Below are positions 1 through 8,364 of a stretch of 39,501 nt of DNA, piece by piece; within the stretch, counting starts at the first letter, position 1, and every line of letters begins with the position of its first letter. The DNA lies in contig JAQTMF010000005.1 of assembly GCA_028714515.1 (NCBI GenBank), positions 1-39,501 of the forward strand, given 5' to 3'. This DNA comes from Chthoniobacteraceae bacterium (GTDB taxonomy: Bacteria > Verrucomicrobiota > Verrucomicrobiia > Chthoniobacterales > Chthoniobacteraceae). The notes below the pieces were generated by a model that ran no database searches, had not been told where the DNA came from, and worked only from the letters and a program-made list of their open reading frames with translations. The position numbers and the translations under genes were made by a program.

Positions 1-1
1 C

Positions 2-1957
2 ACCAAGGAGGGGCACTTTGCGTTTAGCAACCGCCCCGGCGTGGCCGCCAAGTTCTGGGGCGTCAACCTCACCTTCGGGGCCAATTACCTGGACAGAGAA
101 CAGGCCGATCAGTTGGCCGATCAACTGCTTCGCTCCGGCTACAACACCGTCCGCCTGCACCATTACGACGAGGCTTTGGTGCAGAACGGCGCGCATTCGT
201 ATGACTTGAACCCGGAGCCGCTGGACAAGCTCGATTATCTTTTCTCCGCCTTCAAAAAACGCGGCCTCTACGTCAACATTGATCTCTACACCATCCGGAA
301 ATTCACCAAAGAGGAAGTGCCCGAGCTGGGCGGCGAGGCGACGGGACATATCAAGGAACTCTTCCCCGTATCGGCCGCCGCGTTCGAGTCTTGGAAGCAG
401 TTTGCCAGGAACCTGCTCACGCACCGCAACCCGTACACGGGCATGACGTGGGGCGAGGATCCCGCGTTGATCGGCATCTGCCCCGTGAACGAAGACCCGC
501 TCTTCATGACGCTGGAAGCCGCGCCCGCCGCCATCCAGAAGATCTATCGCGAGAAATTCCAGCAATGGGTCTCCGCGAACGCTCTCTCTTTCTCCAGCGA
601 CGGCGAAAAGAACGCGCTCTACAACCGCTTCCTGGCGGAAACCCAGGCGCGCTCCGATGCCCGTATGGCGCAATTCCTGCGTTCGATCGGCGTGCAAACG
701 CTCCTCACGGGCGTCAACTGCGGCACCCACGAGGCCCTCACCTTTGTGCGCGAGCGGTATGACTATGTAGACAATCATACCTATATGGATCATCCCAAAT
801 TCCTGGAGAAGAGCTGGAGTCTCCCCACCCAGTTCGCGCAGCCCAACACCATCGAGTTCGCCGCCCAGGTGATGCGGGAGATCATGCCCTGCCGCGTTTA
901 CGGCAAGCCTTTCGCCGTGACGGAAATCCACTTCTGCTGGCCCAACGCCTACCGGTCTTCCTCGGGTATCGTGAGCGCGGCGTATGCGGGACTCCAGGAT
1001 TGGGATGCGGTTTACAACTTTGACTACGCGGGCACCACCAAGGGCGTGACCGCGCTCAGGGAGGGCCATATCTTCCACCTCGTCAACGATCCGGTGAGCT
1101 TGTTGGCCGACCGGGCCGCATCGGTTCTCTTCCTGCGCGGCGACATTCAGCCCGCCAAGGGGGCCGTCTGCTTCGCGGTCAATGAAAAGACCGCGTATTC
1201 CGGCGACTGGGGCAAGCCGCATTGGTATCCCGGGCCGTTTTCTCTCCTCGGCCTTGTCACGCGCATCGGCAGTCTCACCGGTTCGGCGGATGCGGTGCTC
1301 TCTTCCGCCGCGGCCGGGCAGGCTGGCGTCGCCACGGCCGTTGGGGAAGGCGCGCAAGCGGCCAAAGGCGTCTACCCCGTTTCCCAGGATCTGCCCCAGC
1401 GCCTGGCTCAAAACGGCGTGATTCCCGCCGCAAGCGTCGAAGCCGGAGGCAACCGCTTTGTCAGCGAAACCGGCCAGATCGAGCTGATCAAAAACTCCGG
1501 CGCGATGAAAGTGACGAGCGATCGCAGCGAACTCTTCGCGCTCGGGCCGCGCCAGAGCCAGCAAGGACGGATCGTCTCCGTGGAAAACGGGGAGACGTTT
1601 GGTTCCACATATGTCCTTTCCGCCGACGGCAAACCGTTGGCCCAAAGCGAGCGCCTCCTGGTTCTCTGCCTGACCGACAGCCTCAATAGCGGCGTCCAGT
1701 TCAAAAACGAGAAAGCCACCATCCTGGAAAACAACGGCAGTCTTCCGTTCCTGGTGAAGCGCGGCTTGTCCAAAATCGCGCTGCGCCTGCCCGAGCTGCC
1801 CGGGACGACCTGGCAGGCCTGGGCGGTGGACGCCAACGGAGCCCGCCTGCACGCGGTCCCGTTGCAACGCGCCGACGGTGCGCTTCTATTGCAAGCCGGG
1901 CCCACGGCGGAAAACGGCGGCGCTCTCGCCTACGAACTGAAACGCTCCTCGAAGTAG
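2..1957 (+). CDS. Glycoside hydrolase-like TIM-barrel protein (cellulase/GH5-like), 5' truncated by window edge
   Basis: Frame is open from the window edge (TKEGHFAFSNRPGVAAKFWGVNLTF...); RFWGVN-type start, 'YNTVRLHHYDE', 'PVNEDP', 'VTEIHFCWPN' typical of clan GH-A-like proteins. The GTG at 41 is internal. Confidence 0.75.
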   Translation, partial: TKEGHFAFSNRPGVAAKFWGVNLTFGANYLDREQADQLADQLLRSGYNTVRLHHYDEALVQNGAHSYDLNPEPLDKLDYLFSAFKKRGLYVNIDLYTIRKFTKEEVPELGGEATGHIKELFPVSAAAFESWKQFARNLLTHRNPYTGMTWGEDPALIGICPVNEDPLFMTLEAAPAAIQKIYREKFQQWVSANALSFSSDGEKNALYNRFLAETQARSDARMAQFLRSIGVQTLLTGVNCGTHEALTFVRERYDYVDNHTYMDHPKFLEKSWSLPTQFAQPNTIEFAAQVMREIMPCRVYGKPFAVTEIHFCWPNAYRSSSGIVSAAYAGLQDWDAVYNFDYAGTTKGVTALREGHIFHLVNDPVSLLADRAASVLFLRGDIQPAKGAVCFAVNEKTAYSGDWGKPHWYPGPFSLLGLVTRIGSLTGSADAVLSSAAAGQAGVATAVGEGAQAAKGVYPVSQDLPQRLAQNGVIPAASVEAGGNRFVSETGQIELIKNSGAMKVTSDRSELFALGPRQSQQGRIVSVENGETFGSTYVLSADGKPLAQSERLLVLCLTDSLNSGVQFKNEKATILENNGSLPFLVKRGLSKIALRLPELPGTTWQAWAVDANGARLHAVPLQRADGALLLQAGPTAENGGALAYELKRSSK

Positions 1958-1979
1958 AGCCGCCGGGCTCTTTTCTTGC
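1956..1979 (+). terminator. Rho-independent terminator
   Basis: AGAGCC-GCCG-GGCTCT followed by TTTCTT immediately after the stop of the first CDS. Confidence 0.6.
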
Positions 1980-2037
1980 TCTCTTTTCCCCCATGGCAAG
2001 CCCCCTCCCTTTCAGCCTTCCTCGCGAGCGGAAACGG

Positions 2038-2059
2038 GGCGTGCAACTTATTGCACGCC
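2038..2059. promoter_or_regulatory. Perfect inverted repeat GGCGTGCAA-CTTA-TTGCACGCC upstream of PEP-CTERM gene
   Basis: 9-bp perfect arms, 4-bp spacer, about 109 bp upstream of the ATG at 2168. Confidence 0.5.
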
Positions 2060-2167
2060 ACTGCTCTTGCCCACCCTGCCGATTCTCGCGTAAACACCTT
2101 CTATCTTCGCATTGGAACTAACCCAACTAACCACCCCAGAACCGTTCTTTACCCCCCATTTCCCCGT

Positions 2168-4894
2168 ATGATGACTAACCCCCCATTGGAAACCGTGGCT
2201 TGTTCTTCCACCCAATCTTCGATCCGCATATCCAGACCTGGCGGAGCATTTTTCACGGCGGCATTGACGCTGTTGGCGGCCGCCGGTTCGCACGCGGCGA
2301 CCCTCACATGGGACTCCGATGGGAATTCCTCCAATGGAGTCACCAACATAGCCGCGGCCACATGGGATGCCTCCACGGCGAAATGGTATAGCAACAATTC
2401 GGTTGCGGATGCGGTCTGGAATAACAGCAATGGCGATATCGCGGCTTTTCCGTTTGGAAACTATCAGACGATCACGCTCGCCTCGAACTTTACGGTGGGC
2501 GGACTTCTATTCAATGGGTCCAACACCGGCAGACTGACGCTCACCGGGGGGACGCTGACGTTCGTGGGCGCGGCGAGTATTACCGGGACCACTGGCGCTA
2601 CCATCAGCTCGGTCATAACGGGAACCAGTGGTCTCACCGTCAATGTGACCAACGGAAGCGCCATTACACTTAGCGGGGCCAATACCTACGCGGGCGCAAC
2701 CAACGTCCAGGCAGGGATCGTTCAATTGGGGACCAGTGCATCCCCGATTAGCACTACCTTGGTGCTTGGAGCCGCTGGAAGCGGCAACACCGCCACCGTC
2801 CAGACGAGAAACAACCAGGTCGCCGGGATTTCCTCTTTGGGGACCAACGCTGCAAGTAACATCATCCAAGTTTACAGCAACAACAGCGGCGTTCTGGTCA
2901 TCAACCCTGATGGCGCAACCGCCCCCGCGGATTCGTCTTTTAGCGGTATTCTCCAAGACAACGGCGCCTACAAGCTCTCGTTAACCAAAGCGGGGAGCCA
3001 CACCTTGACGCTCTCCGGCGTGAACACATATACCGGCGCGACGACGGTTTCGGGCGGCGCTTTGGTCCTGGCCGCGAATACCGGAAGTCTGGTAAGCGGC
3101 AGCCTCACCTTCTCCGGTGCGGGCGGCACCTTTAACTATGACAATACCGGCTCCTCTGGGACCAAGAGCCAGGGCATGAGCACGCTGGCTTTCATTGGCG
3201 GCGATGGGACCGTTCAGTCCACCCTGGGGAGCGCCAGCAGCGCGACTCTGACCTTCGCTTCGCTTGGGGCGCGCGCCAATGGGGCGACGGGCAACTTTGT
3301 CACCTCCGGTGGTGACAACGGCACCACTAACAAGATCGCCATTACCGGCCAGGCCACCGGATTCATCAATCAAGGCACCTTCTTTAACGGCGGCAACTAC
3401 GCCTACTACGACAGCAACGGTTTTGTGCGGGGAATCAACTATGGGGTGGATGCCAACTCCGTTACCACGGCGGGGACCACGAGCATTTCGGGCTCCAATG
3501 TCCAGATCACGGGGAACGTCACGGCCCAGGTGTCAGGAACCATCGGCACCCTCAACATGGTCGGGACGAGCAGCATCAATCAAGCCGCTTCGGCGAGCCT
3601 CGGTGTTTCCGGCATCTTGAAATCGGGAGGCGGGAGCGCCTCGATCAACGGCAGTTGGACTTATATGACCGGCGTGGGTGACTTGGTGATCCGCACGGAT
3701 ACGGCCGACGACACGCTGACCATCGGCAGCGCCATCGGCGGCGGCACGCTTACCAAGAGCGGATCTGGCACGCTTATTCTGCTCAACACCGGCAACGGCT
3801 ATAATGGGGCGACCACGATTGATGGCGGTATTTTGAGCGTGCGGGCTCTTGGAAACGCCAACAGCGGCGGCGGGCTCGGCTGGATATCCGGGGTGGCTGC
3901 CAACCTGGTGATCAACGGCGGCACGCTGCAATATTCCGGCTCCACCGTCGCCACGACCGACCGCCTCTTCACCATTGGCGGCACGGGCGCGACACTGGAT
4001 GCTTCCGGGAGCGTGGCCGCTACGTTCACCAACACCGGCGCGGTGGCCTTCGGCGGCAGCGACACCTCGCCCACATTGACACTGACGGGAACCAACACCG
4101 GCAACAACACCCTCGCCGAATCGATTGGCAACAATGGGCGCGGCAGCACCCGGCTGACCAAGGCTGGTGTCGGCACCTGGGTGGTGAGCGGGATAAGCAG
4201 CTATTCCGGCGCAACCACCGTGAGCGGCGGCAAGTTGGTCGTGAGCGGGTCGCTGACCGGGACGACCGCCGTTTCCGTTGCCGCGGGTGCGGAGTTGAAG
4301 GTCAACGGCCTTATTAACGCGGCTTCGAGCACCGACCTCAAGGGCACTTTGAGCGGATCGGGCACCACCGGCGCGGTCACGGTGCGCACTGGCGGTATGC
4401 TGGCGGCTGGCGACGGGATCGGCGTTTTGACCGCCGGGGCCGTGCAATTGCTCGGGGGTTCCTATGAACTCCAACTGGGCAGCGACGGCACGGGAACGGC
4501 CGGGACGAACTGGGATAAACTGGCCGCGGGCAGCCTGGATCTCTCCAGCCTGAGTTCCAGCTCCCCCTTCGTGCTGAAACTGGAAACATTGAACGCCGGG
4601 CTGCTGGGTTCCCTGGCCACATTCGACGCCTCGGCGGACCATACCTGGGATTCGGTCATCACCTTTAGCGGCATCGTTGGCACGTTTGACGCCAATCTCT
4701 TTTCCATCGATACAACCGGCTTTGGGAACACCCTCAACGGAGGCACCTTCAGCGTCGGAATGACCGGGAATGCGCTGGATCTCGAATTCACGGCGGCGGC
4801 AGTCCCCGAGCCGGGCACCGTCCTGTCGTTCTTGACCGGACTCGGGTTGCTGCTGGGCGTCCAAACGCTGCGCAGGCGCCGGGGGCAGGCCTGA
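2168..4894 (+). CDS. PEP-CTERM sorting-domain protein with autotransporter-associated beta-strand repeats
   Basis: Repeats such as 'TLTLSGVNTYTGATTVSGGALVL' and 'TWVVSGISSYSGATTVSGGKLVV'; C-terminal VPEPGTVLSFLTGLGLLLGVQTLRRRR; start chosen at MMTNPPLE with signal-like FFTAALTLLAAAGSHA. Confidence 0.85.
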   Translation: MMTNPPLETVACSSTQSSIRISRPGGAFFTAALTLLAAAGSHAATLTWDSDGNSSNGVTNIAAATWDASTAKWYSNNSVADAVWNNSNGDIAAFPFGNYQTITLASNFTVGGLLFNGSNTGRLTLTGGTLTFVGAASITGTTGATISSVITGTSGLTVNVTNGSAITLSGANTYAGATNVQAGIVQLGTSASPISTTLVLGAAGSGNTATVQTRNNQVAGISSLGTNAASNIIQVYSNNSGVLVINPDGATAPADSSFSGILQDNGAYKLSLTKAGSHTLTLSGVNTYTGATTVSGGALVLAANTGSLVSGSLTFSGAGGTFNYDNTGSSGTKSQGMSTLAFIGGDGTVQSTLGSASSATLTFASLGARANGATGNFVTSGGDNGTTNKIAITGQATGFINQGTFFNGGNYAYYDSNGFVRGINYGVDANSVTTAGTTSISGSNVQITGNVTAQVSGTIGTLNMVGTSSINQAASASLGVSGILKSGGGSASINGSWTYMTGVGDLVIRTDTADDTLTIGSAIGGGTLTKSGSGTLILLNTGNGYNGATTIDGGILSVRALGNANSGGGLGWISGVAANLVINGGTLQYSGSTVATTDRLFTIGGTGATLDASGSVAATFTNTGAVAFGGSDTSPTLTLTGTNTGNNTLAESIGNNGRGSTRLTKAGVGTWVVSGISSYSGATTVSGGKLVVSGSLTGTTAVSVAAGAELKVNGLINAASSTDLKGTLSGSGTTGAVTVRTGGMLAAGDGIGVLTAGAVQLLGGSYELQLGSDGTGTAGTNWDKLAAGSLDLSSLSSSSPFVLKLETLNAGLLGSLATFDASADHTWDSVITFSGIVGTFDANLFSIDTTGFGNTLNGGTFSVGMTGNALDLEFTAAAVPEPGTVLSFLTGLGLLLGVQTLRRRRGQA

Positions 4895-4959
4895 TTTCTC
4901 CAAGGCGCGGCGGCCGGAATGCCACGCCTTTCCGTGTTCTCTCCATCCTGGTAAATGGG

Positions 4960-4990
4960 CAGCCCGGTGAGCAATCGCCGGGCTGTTTTC
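4960..4990 (+). terminator. Rho-independent terminator
   Basis: CAGCCCGG-TGAGCAATCG-CCGGGCTG followed by TTTTC. Confidence 0.7.
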
Positions 4991-5099
4991 TCCGCGCGGG
5001 GCATCCGCCCAGACGAACGGGCGCTTCCCTCGTGGACGGGGGAGATTACCGGCGCTGTTTTCCCCTCGAACCTCGCGCCGTTCCCTTTCCCCACAAGCT

Positions 5100-6038
5100 A
5101 TGATCATCACCTGCAAAAAGGAGGTGCCTTTCCGCTGGATCGCCTTCGCCATTCTCCCGTGGGCATCGTTCAGCTTTAACTACGGCGTCGTGGGCGTTGC
5201 CTTCCTGTTTTCGCTGAAGAAGTTTATCGAAAACCCGGCCGGGTTGACCTTTATCCTCAGCCTCCCCAGCTTTATCTCGCTTGTCCTGGGGCCCGTTACC
5301 AGCTTTCTCTCCGACCGCATCTGGACGCGTTTCGGGCGGCGCAAGCCCTTTATCATCACCTCGCTGACCGGCATCGCCTCCTGCATGATGCTGATGCCGC
5401 TGATGCCCAATTTCTGGACCTTGCTGGCGGTCTTCCTGCTCTTGAACGTCTTCACCGACTTGAACGCTCCCATGGAGCCGCTCAAACAGGAAATCATCCC
5501 GCCGCATGAGCGCGGGCGCGCGACGGGAGCCATGTCGTGGTGCAATAACCTGGCCACGATGACGTTTTACTTTATCGCGCTCGGCCGGTTTGACGACGTC
5601 CGCTACATGGCGGGCATGCCCATTTTCGGGGAAACGGTGATCTACTGGTCCGCCGGGCTGCTGCTGGCGGTGATGGTCGCGCTCATCATGCTCGGCATCA
5701 AAGAGATTGATCAGAAAAGCGCGCTGGTGGGGCAGCGGTTGTCGCTCGGGAACTTTTTCGGCGGGTTGCTGGACCGCGAGCTCTGGCCCGTTTACCTGCT
5801 TGTCGTCGGGTCGGCCTGCCTCAATTTTTACGCGGGGCTCGGGCCGCTGAGCAACCTGCTTTACACCGACCAGTGGGGCTATACCAAGCAGGACATGGGC
5901 ATCAATGTCGCCATCGGCGGCGTCATCAACCTGTTTATCATCGGGTTCCTGACGGTCATCGCCGACCGGCTTAACCGCATGCGCGCCTACCAGACGTTGA
6001 TCTGCCTCTCGCTGGCGGGCAACGCGATGTATTACTAG
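5100..6038 (+). CDS. MFS (GPH-like) sugar transporter, N-terminal fragment ending at an in-frame TAG
   Basis: Multiple TM helices, 'SDRIWTRFGRRKPFI' MFS signature; ends at TAG 6036-6038 and the same frame continues into the next ORF. Confidence 0.75.
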   Translation: MIITCKKEVPFRWIAFAILPWASFSFNYGVVGVAFLFSLKKFIENPAGLTFILSLPSFISLVLGPVTSFLSDRIWTRFGRRKPFIITSLTGIASCMMLMPLMPNFWTLLAVFLLLNVFTDLNAPMEPLKQEIIPPHERGRATGAMSWCNNLATMTFYFIALGRFDDVRYMAGMPIFGETVIYWSAGLLLAVMVALIMLGIKEIDQKSALVGQRLSLGNFFGGLLDRELWPVYLLVVGSACLNFYAGLGPLSNLLYTDQWGYTKQDMGINVAIGGVINLFIIGFLTVIADRLNRMRAYQTLICLSLAGNAMYY

Positions 6039-6074
6039 TACATCAACTTCGTCCTTCCCGATAAACGGCCCACT

Positions 6075-7631
6075 TTGATCGAGATGGTGGTGTTTGGAGA
6101 AAGCCTCTCGATCATCAGCTTCCTGACGACCATGGTTTATATCCCGATGGTCTACGACTACGTCCGGCGCAACAAGATGGGCACCTACAACGCGGGCGCG
6201 CAGATGGTCACGAAGCTGACCACCCTCATCACGCTCAACGGCGTGGGGCTTTTCGTCTGGGGCTATGCGGCGCTCTTCCAGCCCCCGGCGGGGGAGATGA
6301 CGCGCGTTGTGCTGCGGAGCGAGCAGATCGCGAAAGCCGAAGTGGTCAGCGCGTTGCGCTCCGCCGCCTGGACCGCTCCCCAGGGCGGCGCGCCGGGCAA
6401 CCCGGCCGACGTGGCTGCCAACGCCTGGCAGGCCACCGGCGTCGTGGCCGACACCGGCCGTTGCTGGGAAGTGCATTTCCGCAACCCGAACAGCAAGGAC
6501 TTGGCCGCCGAAAAGGAAAATCTCCAAAAGGAAAACTCGCCGCTGATCGCCGAGGAAAAATCGCTTCGCGACAAAGCCGCCGCGCTCCAACGCGGCAACC
6601 AGCCCGATGCCGCCCTCCGCGAGGAGGAGGCTGCGGGCAAAAAGAAAGCGCGGATCGATCAAATCACCGGCCGGATCGCCGAGATCGACGCCACCCTCAA
6701 GACCCGCGCGGAGAGCTTCCAGGGGCAGGTCGCCCGGGTTCTGGGAAACCGCCTGCTCACGGACGGCGAACAAGTGCTCGGCGCATCCTTGAAGCAAGCG
6801 CTCCTGGTTTCCTTGCCCGCCGTCCAGCGCCCGGACCCCTCCGTGCTGGAAAAGATGCTCGATGCGCTGCGCCGCGAGCGCCCGGGGATGATCGATCTGC
6901 GGCCGCTCAAACGCGAAACGGGCTACGGCGTCACGGCAAGCGTCCTTCTGGAACCGGGAGCCGACGAAACGGGCGTTGCGCGCGACCTGCAAAACGCCGT
7001 CGAACGGGCGGCGGCCAGCCGTGCGCCCCGCCTCTTCGCTCCGGGAACCGCGCCGCTGGGCTGCACCCGCGAACCGGCCGTCACGCTGAACCTGATGACC
7101 ATCGAGGAACCCATCGAGACCTACGTTTCTCCCGTCACCCGCGTGGTGAACGGCGTGCTCGGCCTCTTCGACCGCGCCCCCAGCCCCGCCCGCCGGCTCG
7201 CCGCCACCGCGCGCAACCTGCGGTCGCTTACCGAGACCAACCACGTCCGGGCCGACCGCGGCGCCGCGTCCAAAACCATTGTCCTCACCGCCGTGCTGCC
7301 GGAGACGGCGAGCAAAGCCTCCATTCTGGACGATCCGGTCGGCCGAAAATTGCGCGCCCTCCTGCGCGGCAGCCCGGCGGCCCATGAAGCGCTGCCGCGC
7401 GTGCGGGCGTTTTACGACCGGGCGGAAAAAGCGGCGGCAACCCAGCGGCTCACCATCGCGCGTCCGCTGCTCACTTCCGCCTACGCGCCGATGAAATACG
7501 ACTATATGAGCGGATATCTCTGGATGTTCTTTATGGGACTCATCGGCATCACCATCACCATCGTCTTCAACCGCTTTGAGGCCAAGGGCCTCATCCACAA
7601 GCGCGGCGTCGAGGAGGCGCAGGCATCATGA
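6075..7631 (+). CDS. MFS transporter C-terminal fragment with a long soluble/coiled-coil insert before the last TM helix
   Basis: Same frame as 5100..6038; no further stop between them; TM segments near 6090-6290 and 7500-7580, with a ~400-aa hydrophilic region between. Confidence 0.7.
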   Translation: MIEMVVFGESLSIISFLTTMVYIPMVYDYVRRNKMGTYNAGAQMVTKLTTLITLNGVGLFVWGYAALFQPPAGEMTRVVLRSEQIAKAEVVSALRSAAWTAPQGGAPGNPADVAANAWQATGVVADTGRCWEVHFRNPNSKDLAAEKENLQKENSPLIAEEKSLRDKAAALQRGNQPDAALREEEAAGKKKARIDQITGRIAEIDATLKTRAESFQGQVARVLGNRLLTDGEQVLGASLKQALLVSLPAVQRPDPSVLEKMLDALRRERPGMIDLRPLKRETGYGVTASVLLEPGADETGVARDLQNAVERAAASRAPRLFAPGTAPLGCTREPAVTLNLMTIEEPIETYVSPVTRVVNGVLGLFDRAPSPARRLAATARNLRSLTETNHVRADRGAASKTIVLTAVLPETASKASILDDPVGRKLRALLRGSPAAHEALPRVRAFYDRAEKAAATQRLTIARPLLTSAYAPMKYDYMSGYLWMFFMGLIGITITIVFNRFEAKGLIHKRGVEEAQAS

Positions 7632-8221
7632 ACACTCCCAGCGTCACGCTCCCCTCTTCCGGCATCTACGTTCCCGGCCACGCCAAGCGCAAGCTCGCGA
7701 TGGTGCTCTGCGGCGTCGTTCTTTTCAGCCTCGGCGTCTCCCAACTCTGGACGCCGGTCCGGCTGATGGTCTTTGGCAAAAAAGCGAAAGCGGAGGCCAC
7801 CCAGGTCGTCAAAACGAAGGAAGGCGTGCCCGATCTTGTCCTCACGGACGACCTCCAGATCCAGGCGAACCTGGAATCGCAGGACCGCAGCTCTATCTTC
7901 TGGAATGACTTTCGCTTCCACCTGGACGACGGCCGCGCCGTGGATATCCGCGCCACCGTCGGCAGCCAGCTCAAGCCGCTCTTTCCCTTGATCGACGCCG
8001 ACGGCCTGCCGACGACCGAACCGATCTGTTACGACCCCGCCGACCCGAAGATCGTGGCCTTTCCGCTCCTCATCAGCACATGGTTCGCGCCGGGGGTGAT
8101 GGCGATCATCGGGCTCGCCTGCGCGTTGATCGGCGCCGTCCTGCGTTACTGGGCGAACAAGCCGATTGAACTGCCGCATCTCCCGCCTGTCTCCGCGGCT
8201 CCCACTGGGAACACGCGATAG
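7628..8221 (+). CDS. Two-TM membrane protein, DUF3592-like
   Basis: TM near residues 20-45, beta-rich middle, 'ICYDPADPKIVAF' then C-terminal TM; ATGA overlap with the upstream ORF. Confidence 0.55.
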   Translation: MNTPSVTLPSSGIYVPGHAKRKLAMVLCGVVLFSLGVSQLWTPVRLMVFGKKAKAEATQVVKTKEGVPDLVLTDDLQIQANLESQDRSSIFWNDFRFHLDDGRAVDIRATVGSQLKPLFPLIDADGLPTTEPICYDPADPKIVAFPLLISTWFAPGVMAIIGLACALIGAVLRYWANKPIELPHLPPVSAAPTGNTR

Positions 8222-8244
8222 AAGCTGTGCACGAATTCACTAAA

Positions 8245-8324
8245 AGGAATGAGGAAACCAGGAAACCAGCAAGAAGAGAAGTTGTCGGGGAATCAAAACT
8301 CTGTTTCCTGGCTTCCTCATTCCT
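8245..8324. repeat. Long inverted repeat between convergent genes, possible bidirectional terminator or intergenic repeat element
   Basis: AGGAATGAGGAAACCAGGAAACCAG (8245-8269) against CTGTTTCCTGGCTTCCTCATTCCT (8301-8324); complementary except one mismatch and one indel. Confidence 0.65.
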
Positions 8325-8364
8325 CCCTTTCTTTTCCTCATCGTCTTGAATGCGTGAACGCGGC

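Noticed and set aside
2045-2052. AACTTATT half-site resembling the LacI-like operator
   Set aside because: It is the centre of a different perfect palindrome (GGCGTGCAACTTATTGCACGCC); the other half of the operator is absent.
3533-5152. 539-aa minus-strand ORF opposite the PEP-CTERM gene
   Set aside because: Shadow ORF with atypical composition over a clear coding gene.
6036-6038. Programmed stop-codon readthrough or amber recoding
   Set aside because: TAG ends other genes normally here and no supporting recoding structure was seen; mutation or sequence error is simpler.
5046-7598. 850-aa minus-strand ORF opposite the MFS transporter
   Set aside because: Low-complexity, charged composition typical of antisense shadow ORFs in GC-rich DNA; the plus strand encodes recognisable MFS.
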